The notes: generated by a model not told the origin, from the sequence alone. A stretch of 64,000 bases of DNA from Patescibacteria group bacterium UBA6220 (GCA_002421745.1 DISC01000001.1:1-64000); one strand, 5' to 3'. Counted from the first letter of the stretch, positions 51,559-58,767 are shown. Numbers and translations: made by a program.

Positions 51559-52239
51559 CTGGCACATAAAAACATTGTTAACCGTAATGGTAACGGTAAC
51601 GGTAATGGCCATTTAAAGTTTCCAAACATTAATTGTCCCAGGTGTGAGGTTTTACAGCTAAGACCGCTTGTTCCTCATGATGTATTTGGAATGATCTCTC
51701 GCAAAAATGAACTTAGAGTTGATTTATGCGTAGATTGTCATAATGAGCTTGGAAACACTACAAGAGATATGGAAAATGAAATCTTGATGAACCATAAAGG
51801 TTGTTACGAAAGAATACTCAATTTCTTTATGGATTATCAAGGAAGAAACCTCCCTTCTCTTAATGGTCATTTTCAGCTCAATCCAGACCCAAATTATCTT
51901 TACCGTGGTAGCGTAGAGCTTTATCAGTCACAGATAATAGAGGGTATGGTTTGTCCTAAGTGCAAACGCAATCCAAAACACACTAAGCTGGGTATGTTGA
52001 CCAAGCATCACGTTTTCAAGAGTGCTATTTTTGGAAAGAATGGAAAGAATGATATTATCATTTATTTGTGTCGAGATTGTCATAGTGATTTGGAAATCTT
52101 GATTACAAAAATGGAAATGTTAATTCTTGAAAAGCACAAATCGGCATATACAGATCTTTTCAAAGATTTTATGGCGCCTAAAGAGCGAGATCGCCTTAGT
52201 CAAACTAAAGCGCTTTGGCCAGAGGAGGTGAAAATTTAA
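51559..52239 (+). CDS. Tandem HNH-type zinc protein, start uncertain
   Basis: Two copies of the same fold in one protein. Copy 1: C-P-R-C (from 51634), HDVFGM, LCVDCHNELG, then a helix. Copy 2: VCPKCKRNPKHT, TKHHVFKSAIFG, LCRDCHSDLEILI, then a helix. C-x2-C ... H-x-V-F ... C-x2-CH is the HNH zinc-finger nuclease arrangement. Copy 2 has the full HH pair, copy 1 has HD. The first ATG in frame (51691) falls after the first C-x2-C, so the true start must be upstream. The frame is open back to 51538 and reads an Asn-Gly linker (NRNGNGNGNGH), but offers only near-cognate codons: CTG 51559, 7 bases after GGAAG, or ATT 51574. A frameshift is the alternative. Confidence 0.6.
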   Translation: MAHKNIVNRNGNGNGNGHLKFPNINCPRCEVLQLRPLVPHDVFGMISRKNELRVDLCVDCHNELGNTTRDMENEILMNHKGCYERILNFFMDYQGRNLPSLNGHFQLNPDPNYLYRGSVELYQSQIIEGMVCPKCKRNPKHTKLGMLTKHHVFKSAIFGKNGKNDIIIYLCRDCHSDLEILITKMEMLILEKHKSAYTDLFKDFMAPKERDRLSQTKALWPEEVKI

Positions 52240-52245
52240 ACATTC

Positions 52246-52275
52246 GGCAACATTATTTTGTTGCCAATTTTATTT
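52246..52275 (+). terminator. Terminator after the HNH gene
   Basis: GGCAACA / TGTTGCC (52246-52252 with 52259-52265), then AATTTTATTTTTT. Confidence 0.85.
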
Positions 52276-52316
52276 TTTGTTTATATAATTAAAATATAAT
52301 AATTATTAAAATTTAT

Positions 52317-52631
52317 ATGATTACATTAACTGATGATAATTTTGAAGAAATCATAAAAAATTCTGATAAGCCAATTTTATTGGATATTTTTACTCAATGG
52401 TGTCCTCCTTGTAAAATGCTTTCTCCGGTAATAGAAAAAATAGAAACTGATTATGCGGATAAAATAAGTGTTGCCAAGATGGATTTGGATGCTAATCCAG
52501 TAATTGGAAATAAATTTGGCGTAGATAGAATTCCAACCGTGCTTTTAATTCAAAATGGAGAGGTTGCCAGTAGCTTCGTGGGTTTTAGACCAGAAGAAGA
52601 GATAAAAGATTGGCTTGACCATTTAATATAA
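52317..52631 (+). CDS. trxA: Thioredoxin
   Basis: A 104-residue thioredoxin fold protein, the cytosolic disulphide reductant. The active site is W28-C29-P-P-C32 instead of WCGPC; a second proline usually shifts redox potential. The cis-proline loop RIPTVLLIQNG and the end VGFRPEEEIKDWLDHLI are normal. 5 bases before the FTR-like gene, so it is co-expressed with a possible reductase. Confidence 0.93.
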   Translation: MITLTDDNFEEIIKNSDKPILLDIFTQWCPPCKMLSPVIEKIETDYADKISVAKMDLDANPVIGNKFGVDRIPTVLLIQNGEVASSFVGFRPEEEIKDWLDHLI

Positions 52632-52636
52632 AGAAT

Positions 52637-52912
52637 ATGGAAAATACAGAACAAAAAATCCAAGAATTAATCCAACAATATAGAGAATACGCTCAAGAAA
52701 AAGGGTTTAAATTAAATCCTAATGAAAAAATAGTAGAAGGTGTGATTAAGGGTCTATTGTTAAGGGAAGAATTATTTGGCGAAAAGTATTGTCCTTGTCG
52801 AAAAATGACTAATGACAAGATAGAGGATAAGAAAATAATTTGTCCCTGTGTTTATCATTTAGAAGAAGTAGAAAAAGACGGGCATTGTTATTGTAATCTT
52901 TTTGTAAAATAA
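52637..52912 (+). CDS. Ferredoxin:thioredoxin reductase catalytic subunit-like protein
   Basis: A 91-residue protein with C52-P-C54, C69-P-C71 and C84-Y-C86. The plant-type FTR beta subunit has CPC, CPC and CHC spaced similarly to hold a 4Fe-4S cluster plus a redox disulphide that reduces thioredoxin. Here the third motif reads H-C-Y-C, so the His that stabilises the intermediate is shifted by one or replaced by Tyr. Position right after a thioredoxin supports the pairing. No FTR variable subunit or ferredoxin is in the window. Confidence 0.85.
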   Translation: MENTEQKIQELIQQYREYAQEKGFKLNPNEKIVEGVIKGLLLREELFGEKYCPCRKMTNDKIEDKKIICPCVYHLEEVEKDGHCYCNLFVK

Positions 52913-52924
52913 TTTTTATAATCA

Positions 52925-52948
52925 AAAACCGCCTATTGAGGCGGTTTT
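52925..52948. terminator. Bidirectional terminator between FTR-like gene and efp
   Basis: AAAACCGCCT / AGGCGGTTTT (52925-52934 with 52939-52948, loop ATTG). A and T runs on either side serve both convergent genes. Confidence 0.9.
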
Positions 52949-52951
52949 GTG

Positions 52952-53518
52952 TTAGTCATTAATTCTTCTGACGTATTCTCCGCTTTCTGTATTAATTTCT
53001 ATAATATCGCCCTCATTAATAAACAAAGGGACAGCTATTTTGCTTTCTGTTTCTAAGGTTACCATTTTATTACCAGCTTGAGCGCGATCTCCTTTGATGC
53101 CCGGAGCAACCTCAGTAACCTTCAATTTTACTTTTATGGGCAGGGTAACATTAATAATTTTTTCATTAAATAAAATAGTAGTTACTATTTCATTAGTTTT
53201 TAAAAATTTAGCAGCACTACCGATTTGCTCTTCTTCCAAATCAAATCTTTTGGATGGATTATCTACCTCAGAAAAAGTATATTTACCTTTATTTTTATAA
53301 ATAAATTTAGCTTCGCTTTTTTCTACATCAGCTTCTTCAAAAGAATCTCTTGGTTGGGCTGATTTAGCAATTACTGCACCAGAAGTTAAGCTTCTTAATT
53401 TCATTTGAAGATAAGAGTGTCCACGACCCTTAAAAGTGCTTTCTGCTTCAATTATTTCATAAGGTTGATCGTTTATAATAACGATTTTGCCCCTGTTTAA
53501 TTCAGAATATGACAACAT
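52952..53518 (-). CDS. efp: Elongation factor P
   Basis: A 188-residue EF-P that rescues ribosomes stalled at polyproline. Three beta-barrel domains are complete, ending KIAVPLFINEGDIIEINTES...YVRR. The tip loop of domain I reads STFKGRGHSYLQMKLR, with Arg at position 32, where E. coli has Lys34 in PGKGQA. Arg32 is the residue rhamnosylated by EarP in some bacteria. No EarP, EpmA or EpmB gene is in the window. Last gene of a minus-strand padR-unknown-efp unit, 21 bases after the preceding stop. Confidence 0.95.
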   Translation of the reverse strand: MLSYSELNRGKIVIINDQPYEIIEAESTFKGRGHSYLQMKLRSLTSGAVIAKSAQPRDSFEEADVEKSEAKFIYKNKGKYTFSEVDNPSKRFDLEEEQIGSAAKFLKTNEIVTTILFNEKIINVTLPIKVKLKVTEVAPGIKGDRAQAGNKMVTLETESKIAVPLFINEGDIIEINTESGEYVRRIND

Positions 53519-53539
53519 AGTAATATTAAGTATTATTTT

Positions 53540-54103
53540 TTATTTTGTTGGCTCTGTGCGCCATTCAATTTCTTTATCGCTGCCAGCAAATTCTAACCAT
53601 TCTCCACCATCATCAATAACAAACCATTTTTTTTTGGTAGCAGACCAAATCATTGGCTGATTTTGAAAATATGGCTTTTTGATTATTTCTTTTGGTTTTA
53701 AACGACCCAATTCCAACCATTTTTTAAAAACAGTTTCAATTGTGTAGTCAAGATTTCTTGAATTTGCCCATTCAGCTACTATACTAATAGCTTGTTTTGC
53801 TTTTTTTGTCGAGCCCGCCAACTCAATCAATTCTTTGGCTGGACGGGTAAATCGAGAGTAAATAATTTTTTGTTTTTTTGCATTTTCTTTTACGTCTTCT
53901 AGGGTTAATCCTTTGGTGAAAAAATAATAATTTACCACTTCTTGGATGTCGGTTTCTTTTTTGGCTGTTATCGCTTTTTTAAGAATTGCTTTTTCTTCTT
54001 TGGCTTTAGTAGCCTTAGAAAGAGATGGATTGCCATTTTTATCTGTAAACAAAAGCAAGCCGTTTGCGTGTTTTTTTATTTTTGGCTTTTGTTTTTTGTC
54101 CAT
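53540..54103 (-). CDS. Hypothetical lysine-rich protein
   Basis: A 187-residue soluble protein not recognised. The N-terminus is very basic (MDKKQKPKIKKHANGLL), followed by helical segments, with a C-terminal part rich in W and K (PMIWSATKKKWFVIDDGGEW). No signal or membrane segment. It begins 4 bases after the padR stop, so it is translated from the same mRNA and lies before efp. Conservation of such a context is unknown to me. Confidence 0.65.
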   Translation of the reverse strand: MDKKQKPKIKKHANGLLLFTDKNGNPSLSKATKAKEEKAILKKAITAKKETDIQEVVNYYFFTKGLTLEDVKENAKKQKIIYSRFTRPAKELIELAGSTKKAKQAISIVAEWANSRNLDYTIETVFKKWLELGRLKPKEIIKKPYFQNQPMIWSATKKKWFVIDDGGEWLEFAGSDKEIEWRTEPTK

Positions 54104-54107
54104 AAGA

Positions 54108-54410
54108 TTATTTTATTTTTTCAAGAATCGAACCATAAAAGTCTTTTACTTTTTCAAGCTCTTTTTTTCCGGCTTCGGTTATTTTATAAACTCGCCTTCT
54201 TTCGTCGGCAGCGCTTTGAACAAAGCCTTGTTCTTCTAATCTGTATAGTACGCGATAGGGTGTAATTTTCCCAGGTCTAAATCCAAATTCTTTTTCAATT
54301 ATGGTGGGCAAATCCCAAGCATGATGAGGCTTAATTACTAAAACAGTCAGGATATAGATCCATAGATTTTCTTTGGTGTTGGATTTTTTTAATCTTTCAA
54401 ATGGTGTCAT
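54108..54410 (-). CDS. PadR-family transcriptional regulator 1
   Basis: A 100-residue winged-helix protein. LWIYILTVLVIKPHHAWDLP (helix 1-2), ITPYRVLYRLEEQGFVQSA (recognition helix) and RRRVYKITEAGKKELEKVKD (wing) fit PadR. Such proteins repress promoters and release on ligand binding. It is divergent from the inositol-phosphate synthase, and the shared region holds two palindromes. TATAAA (54418-54423, minus strand) is 7 bases from its ATG, so it is probably leaderless. It likely represses itself and ino1. Confidence 0.85.
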   Translation of the reverse strand: MTPFERLKKSNTKENLWIYILTVLVIKPHHAWDLPTIIEKEFGFRPGKITPYRVLYRLEEQGFVQSAADERRRVYKITEAGKKELEKVKDFYGSILEKIK

Positions 54411-54435
54411 ATTGTATTTTATAAAAATGTTGATA

Positions 54436-54463
54436 TTGACAAACTAGTTTACAGCTGTAAAAT
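54436..54463 (+). promoter_or_regulatory. ino1 promoter with embedded palindromic operators
   Basis: TTGACA (54436-54441), 16 bases, TAAAAT (54458-54463). The spacer is made of two overlapping perfect palindromes: AAACTAGTTT (54441-54450) and TTTACAGCTGTAAA (54448-54461). A repressor here would block RNA polymerase binding, and the first palindrome also covers the -35 position of padR on the other strand. Confidence 0.75.
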
Positions 54464-54512
54464 AGAAACAATAAAGTAAATTATTAATTAATTATAATAT
54501 TATTTAACAAAT

Positions 54513-55652
54513 ATGGCAAAGTCATCAGCCCCTGCGGCAGAAACTAAAAACAAAGAAATTAGAATTGCGATTGCCGGTATTGGTAATTGTTGTAGTTCAT
54601 TGGTTCAAGGAATTTATTATTACAAAGATGTAAAAAATGACGACGAATTGGTTCCTGGATTAATGCATAATGTTTTGGGTGGATATAAGATTTCGGATAT
54701 TAAAATCGTAGCAGCTTTTGATGTAGATAAAAGAAAGGTTGGCAAAGATATTGGCGAAGCTATTTTTGAAAAACCAAATTGTACTCAAACTTTTTGTCAC
54801 AATGTTCCTAAAACTGGAACAATTGTAAAAATGGGGCCAGTTTTAGATGGTGTGGCAGCACATATGAAAGATTATCCAGAAGAGCAAACTTTTGCTGTTT
54901 CTGACAAAAAAGCAGTTGATGTTGTTGAAGAATTAAAAAAAGCTAAAGTTGATATTTTGGTAAGCTATATGCCTGTTGGATCTCAAAAAGCTACGGAATT
55001 TTATGCTAATGCTTGCTTAGAGGCTGGTGTGGCTTTTGTAAATTCTATGCCTGTGTTTATTTGTTCTGATGAAAAATGGGAAAAGAAATTCAGAGACAAG
55101 GGCATTCCTTGTATTGGAGATGATATTAAATCTCAAGTTGGGGCTACAATTACACATCGAGTTTTATCTCATTTGTTTGCAGAAAGAGGAGTTACAATTG
55201 ACAGATCTTATCAATTAAACGTAGGAGGAAATACAGACTTTTTAAATATGTATGGAGAAAGAGCTAGATTGAAAACTAAGAAAATATCCAAAACAGAAGC
55301 TGTTGAATCTCAATTAGCCAAAAGATTAAGTTATGACAATCTACACGTTGGACCATCTGACTATGTTCCATTTTTAAAAGATAATAAAGTTTGTTTTATT
55401 AGAATGGAAGGTAGAAAATTTGGAAATGTTCCAGTTAATTTAGAATTAAGATTATCCGTAGAAGATTCTCCTAATTCAGCTGGTTGCGTGATTGAGGCTA
55501 TTAGATTGTTAAAAATAGCTAAAGATAGAGGTGTGGGCGGAACATTGTTATCTGCTTCGGCTTATTTTATGAAGCATCCTATGACTCAATTTACTGATGA
55601 AAAGGCTAGAGAAATGATTGAAGAATTTATTCTTGGCAAAAGAGAGAGATAA
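54513..55652 (+). CDS. ino1: Inositol-3-phosphate synthase
   Basis: A 379-residue NAD-dependent enzyme that turns glucose 6-phosphate into inositol 3-phosphate. Segments: IRIAIAGIGNCCSSLVQGI (nucleotide loop), VAAFDVDKRKVGKDI, LVSYMPVGSQKATEFYANAC, FVNSMPVFIC, GDDIKSQVGATITHRVL (catalytic Lys), LNVGGNTDFLNM and GPSDYVPFLKDNK. This matches the shorter bacterial/archaeal form. Cytosolic. Divergent from padR and followed by a second PadR-like gene and a CDP-alcohol phosphotransferase, which suggests a regulated pathway to inositol phospholipid. Confidence 0.93.
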   Translation: MAKSSAPAAETKNKEIRIAIAGIGNCCSSLVQGIYYYKDVKNDDELVPGLMHNVLGGYKISDIKIVAAFDVDKRKVGKDIGEAIFEKPNCTQTFCHNVPKTGTIVKMGPVLDGVAAHMKDYPEEQTFAVSDKKAVDVVEELKKAKVDILVSYMPVGSQKATEFYANACLEAGVAFVNSMPVFICSDEKWEKKFRDKGIPCIGDDIKSQVGATITHRVLSHLFAERGVTIDRSYQLNVGGNTDFLNMYGERARLKTKKISKTEAVESQLAKRLSYDNLHVGPSDYVPFLKDNKVCFIRMEGRKFGNVPVNLELRLSVEDSPNSAGCVIEAIRLLKIAKDRGVGGTLLSASAYFMKHPMTQFTDEKAREMIEEFILGKRER

Positions 55653-55695
55653 TCGGATAATTATTAATATAATTCATTCAGTTAAATTAAAAAAT

Positions 55696-55995
55696 ATGCA
55701 ACCAATAACAAGACTTATTAGTTCAATTACAGATGGTAATCTTTGGACATACATCTTATCTCTTGGAAAAGAAATCGAAATACAAGACAAAGAAGTGGCT
55801 AAATTAGTTTTTGAAAAATTCGGATTTTTGCCAAATAATTTAATGATTATGACTGTATTGTTTCGATTAAGAAAGGATGGATATATCAGTAAAGAAAAAT
55901 TTAAAGGCGAAAGAGCTTACAAGGCTACAGAAAAAGGCCTTAAGGAATTAGAAGAAGCAAAAACTGTTTATCAAAATTTTTTGCAGAAAATATAA
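55696..55995 (+). CDS. PadR-like regulator 2
   Basis: A 99-residue winged-helix protein. LWTYILSLGKEIEIQDKEVA, NNLMIMTVLFRLRKDGYISK and ERAYKATEKGLKELEEAKTV parallel regulator 1 and suggest an old duplication. The start at 55696 is chosen as the first codon after the operon gap; the in-frame opening at 55618 overlaps ino1. It is 43 bases after ino1 and ends in a terminator. It probably tunes the same promoter. Confidence 0.75.
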   Translation: MQPITRLISSITDGNLWTYILSLGKEIEIQDKEVAKLVFEKFGFLPNNLMIMTVLFRLRKDGYISKEKFKGERAYKATEKGLKELEEAKTVYQNFLQKI

Positions 55996-56000
55996 TTTTT

Positions 56001-56028
56001 AAGCAGCCCTTGTTGGGGTTGCTTTTTT
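56001..56028 (+). terminator. Terminator after PadR-like regulator 2
   Basis: AAGCAGCCC / GGGTTGCTT with one G-T pair (56001-56009 with 56016-56024), then T run. Confidence 0.85.
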
Positions 56029-56174
56029 ACCCTGTTAAATAGATTTTAAATTCTATTCAATAGGCAGGCAAAAAATCATACACTCACTCTTTAGTGAATA
56101 GTCGATAAAATAATTAATAAATAAGTAATTTAAAATCGCAATTTAAGCAATGCTTAAATTGCATTTAACAGGGT
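56029..56174. repeat. Three-way-junction element, copy 2
   Basis: P1: ACCCTGTTAAAT (56029-56040) with ATTTAACAGGGT (56163-56174), 12 perfect bp. P2: 56042-56052 with 56127-56137, 11 perfect bp, same bases as copy 1. P3: 56138-56148 with 56152-56162, 11 perfect bp, loop AAT. P2, P3 and P1 follow one another on the 3' side with no unpaired base. The P2 loop of 74 nt contains a small hairpin TCACT/AGTGA. It sits between a terminator and the CDP-alcohol gene. Terminal inverted repeats could also mean a miniature mobile element. Confidence 0.7.
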
Positions 56175-56204
56175 GAATAATAAAAATAATAATTTAAGAC
56201 AAAT

Positions 56205-56813
56205 ATGTTAGATACAAAAAGAAGTTGGTTTAAAGATTTGGAAAAAATAGTAGGCAAAATGTTTGGTGTTTTGCCGATAACCCCAAATCAATATACATTA
56301 TTGTCCGGAGTTATGGCGATTATTAGTGCGTATTTTATTGTTAAAGAATTATTTTGGTGGGCAATTGCGTTCTTTTTGATTGCGTCTTTTTTGGATTTTG
56401 TGGATGGAGCGGTAGCACGAGCAAAGGATCAAAGCACTAAAGTTGGTGCTTATCTTGATACTATTTTTGATAGATATGTTGAGGGTATAATTTTGTTTGG
56501 ACTTCTTTTTATTAATTTACCGTCAATTTTTAATGTAGCTGGTTATGTTTGGATTTATTTGGTAATGTTTGGTTCAGTTGTAACAACTTATGCTAAAGCT
56601 GCTGCTAAAGAAAAAGATTTGGTTAATCAAGAACTGAAGGGTGGATTATTATCTCGCGCTGAAAGATTGATTTTGATTTTTATTGCGTTAATCTTAGCAG
56701 CCATATATTCGGATTATAATTATACTGTTGTTGTTTTGTTTATAATTGCCATCCTTGCCAATTTTACAGCAGTACAGAGAATTTATTCTGCGATTTCTAT
56801 TAATAAACAATAA
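56205..56813 (+). CDS. CDP-alcohol phosphatidyltransferase, probable inositol lipid synthase
   Basis: A 202-residue integral membrane enzyme with ~6 helices. The full motif D67-G-x2-A-R-x8-G81-x3-D85-x3-D89 is present, so catalysis and metal binding look intact. Family members join a CDP-activated lipid to an alcohol. With inositol-phosphate synthase two genes upstream, the likely acceptor is inositol phosphate, giving phosphatidylinositol phosphate as in actinobacteria and archaea. Glycerol phosphate is the alternative. It has no close promoter except within the junction element region. Confidence 0.88.
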   Translation: MLDTKRSWFKDLEKIVGKMFGVLPITPNQYTLLSGVMAIISAYFIVKELFWWAIAFFLIASFLDFVDGAVARAKDQSTKVGAYLDTIFDRYVEGIILFGLLFINLPSIFNVAGYVWIYLVMFGSVVTTYAKAAAKEKDLVNQELKGGLLSRAERLILIFIALILAAIYSDYNYTVVVLFIIAILANFTAVQRIYSAISINKQ

Positions 56814-56822
56814 ATTAAAATA

Positions 56823-56852
56823 AAACACCCTCAGTTGGGAGTGTTTTTTTAT
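56823..56852 (+). terminator. Terminator after the CDP-alcohol gene
   Basis: AACACCC / GGGAGTGTT (one bulged A) with seven T following. Confidence 0.8.
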
Positions 56853-56921
56853 ATTTAAATTCTTGCGATTTTTTTTGTTTTAAATTATGATTAAAGAAAA
56901 AAGAATAAAATATAAAAATTT

Positions 56922-57443
56922 ATGCCAACTTGGTTAATCTATGGTTTTGCTGCTTCTCTGTTTTGGGGTACGGATGCCATAATGTCAAAAATAGTTACAT
57001 CGGAAAGATATCTTAATATTCCTACAATGCATTCTTCTTTGTTGATGTTGTCTGGAATTGCAGCAGCTTTTTTGATTTTCTTTTTAATTAGAATGACTGA
57101 CTTGAGTGTTTTGATGAAATTTTTTGGATTAATTTTGGCAGGTGCAATTATTGGCTATGCTATAATGGCTCTAAAACAAGCTAATATTGATATTACTTTT
57201 CCAGTTTTATTTTTTGGAATTATGCAGGGATTTTTATGGGGAGCTGGAATGATTTGTACTTTTTTGGCTTTTTCCGGGGGAGCAGACGCCTCTCGATTAG
57301 TTCCGATTTATAATACCAATACTTTGGTTTCTGTATTTTTAGGTTTGGTTTTTCTTCATGAATTGCCAGCTCCAGATCAAAGATTTAAAGTTATTTCCGG
57401 AGCTTTGTTGATAGTTGTCGGTAGTATATTAGTAAGTAAATAA
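56922..57443 (+). CDS. EamA-like transporter, single repeat
   Basis: A 173-residue membrane protein with about five helices. PTWLIYGFAASLFWGTDAIM at the start and TNTLVSVFLGLVFLHELPAP...ISGALLIVVGSILVSK at the end match one EamA (drug/metabolite transporter) repeat. Full-length members have two repeats and ten helices, so this would act as a dimer of halves, as in small SMR-like ancestors. Substrate unknown. 12 bases before the first HAD gene. Confidence 0.8.
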   Translation: MPTWLIYGFAASLFWGTDAIMSKIVTSERYLNIPTMHSSLLMLSGIAAAFLIFFLIRMTDLSVLMKFFGLILAGAIIGYAIMALKQANIDITFPVLFFGIMQGFLWGAGMICTFLAFSGGADASRLVPIYNTNTLVSVFLGLVFLHELPAPDQRFKVISGALLIVVGSILVSK

Positions 57444-57455
57444 ATAAATAAAGAA

Positions 57456-58115
57456 ATGAACAAAGAAAACATAAAAGGAATATTATTTGATTTAGATGGA
57501 GTTTTGTTTGATAGTGAATATTATCAGTGGCAAGGATGGGTAGAGCCTTTAAGAAAATACGGCATTGAACTAACCAAAGAAATGTATTTTAATTATGCAG
57601 GAAAAAACGGAAAACAAATTGATCAAGAATTAATTAGAGATTTTAAATTAAATCTTAATGAGGGCGAATTGTTGGCGCAAAAAACACCATTGATTGAAAA
57701 ATGGTTTAATGAAAAATCTTTACCTTTGATGCCGTTTGCCAAAGAAGCTGTAGAATTTTTTGTTAATAATCCAAAATTTAAATTAGGTCTTTGTTCTGGC
57801 GGAGACAAAGAAGAAATTATGGTTAAATTGGAAAAAAATGATTTTGTAAAATATTTTTCAGTTATTGTTGGTGGCGACGATGTTTCCAATAGTAAGCCCG
57901 CTCCAGATATTTATATTGCAGGCGCAGAAAAGTTAGGGTTGTTACCAGAAGAATGTTTGGCTATTGAAGATACTCAATATGGGCTTCAAGCAGCTAAAAG
58001 CGCAGGGTTAAGTTGTTTTGCCGTACCTAATGAATATTCTATAAAACAAGATTTTACTAATGCTGATCAAGTATTAAAATCTCTTAAACAAGTAATTGAA
58101 TATTTTAATGAATAA
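57456..58115 (+). CDS. HAD-family phosphatase 1 (beta-phosphoglucomutase type)
   Basis: A 219-residue HAD hydrolase with a helical cap. Motif I is FDLDGVLFD, motif II LGLCSGG, motif III around NSKPAPDIY with the Lys, and motif IV IEDTQYGLQAAKSAG. This subfamily covers phosphoglycolate, sugar-phosphate and nucleotide phosphatases and beta-phosphoglucomutase. It is followed, with an 8-base overlap, by a paralogue, so both are translationally coupled. Substrate not decidable. Confidence 0.88.
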   Translation: MNKENIKGILFDLDGVLFDSEYYQWQGWVEPLRKYGIELTKEMYFNYAGKNGKQIDQELIRDFKLNLNEGELLAQKTPLIEKWFNEKSLPLMPFAKEAVEFFVNNPKFKLGLCSGGDKEEIMVKLEKNDFVKYFSVIVGGDDVSNSKPAPDIYIAGAEKLGLLPEECLAIEDTQYGLQAAKSAGLSCFAVPNEYSIKQDFTNADQVLKSLKQVIEYFNE

Positions 58116-58767
58116 ACAAGACATAAAAGGAATATTATTTGATTCAGATGGGACTTTATTTAAAAGCGAGTATCGTCAAGCTAAAGTTTGGAGCGAGATT
58201 TTAGATGATTTTAATATTGTGATTCCAGTAGAGGATTATTTATTGTACGCTGGTAAGACTAGTGAACAAATAGAAGATATGATTGTTGCTAAGTATAAGC
58301 TGGATGTTGAGAGAGGATCTTTAGTAAAAATAAAAGATGAGAAAATGTTAAAGTTGTATGGTGAAGATGATTTGGAATTAATGCCATGCGCTCGTGAAGC
58401 TGTGGAGTTTTTTGCTAAGAATCCTCAATTTAAAATTGCTCTTTGTACTAATGGCAGTAAAAAAGAAATGGAGACAAAACTACAGAGAAATAAATTTGAT
58501 CATTATTTTTCCATTGTTATCACTAAAACTGACGTAAAAAATCCTAAACCTGAACCTGATATATATTTGTCTGCTATGCAAAAATTAGGCCTTGAGCCCA
58601 ATCAGTGTTTGGTAATCGAAGACACAGAGCATGGTTTGGCTGCTGCTAAGAAAGCCGGAACTTATTGTTTTGTTGTGCCGCATGATATTTCTAATGGGCA
58701 GGATTTTAGTAAAGCAGACAAAATACTAAATTCCTTAAGAGAGGTTGTTAGATTTTTTAAAGAGTAG
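58108..58767 (+). CDS. HAD-family phosphatase 2, tandem paralogue
   Basis: A 219-residue HAD hydrolase of the same length and plan as the previous gene: motif I FDSDGTLFK (D-x-D kept), motif II IALCTNGSKKE, KPEPDIYLSAMQKLGL and IEDTEHGLAAAKKAG. The ATG at 58108 overlaps the upstream stop. The cap region and substrate-facing residues differ clearly (for example DYLLYAGKTSEQIEDM versus MYFNYAGKNGKQIDQE), so specificity has probably changed. It ends 11 bases inside the convergent PHP gene. Confidence 0.88.
   Translation: MNKQDIKGILFDSDGTLFKSEYRQAKVWSEILDDFNIVIPVEDYLLYAGKTSEQIEDMIVAKYKLDVERGSLVKIKDEKMLKLYGEDDLELMPCAREAVEFFAKNPQFKIALCTNGSKKEMETKLQRNKFDHYFSIVITKTDVKNPKPEPDIYLSAMQKLGLEPNQCLVIEDTEHGLAAAKKAGTYCFVVPHDISNGQDFSKADKILNSLREVVRFFKE

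Noticed and set aside
51511..51690. Recoded TGA or other altered code to extend the HNH gene upstream.
   Set aside because: An in-frame TAA (51523) also interrupts, and TGA is a normal stop in rsgA and mrdA, so the standard code holds.
52221..52230. AGAGGAGGTG, a perfect Shine-Dalgarno sequence.
   Set aside because: It is inside the last codons of the HNH gene and no start codon follows at a usable distance; a terminator comes next.
58108..58170. FDSDG in the second HAD protein as a possible loss of catalysis.
   Set aside because: Both catalytic aspartates of D-x-D are kept; only the middle residue differs.
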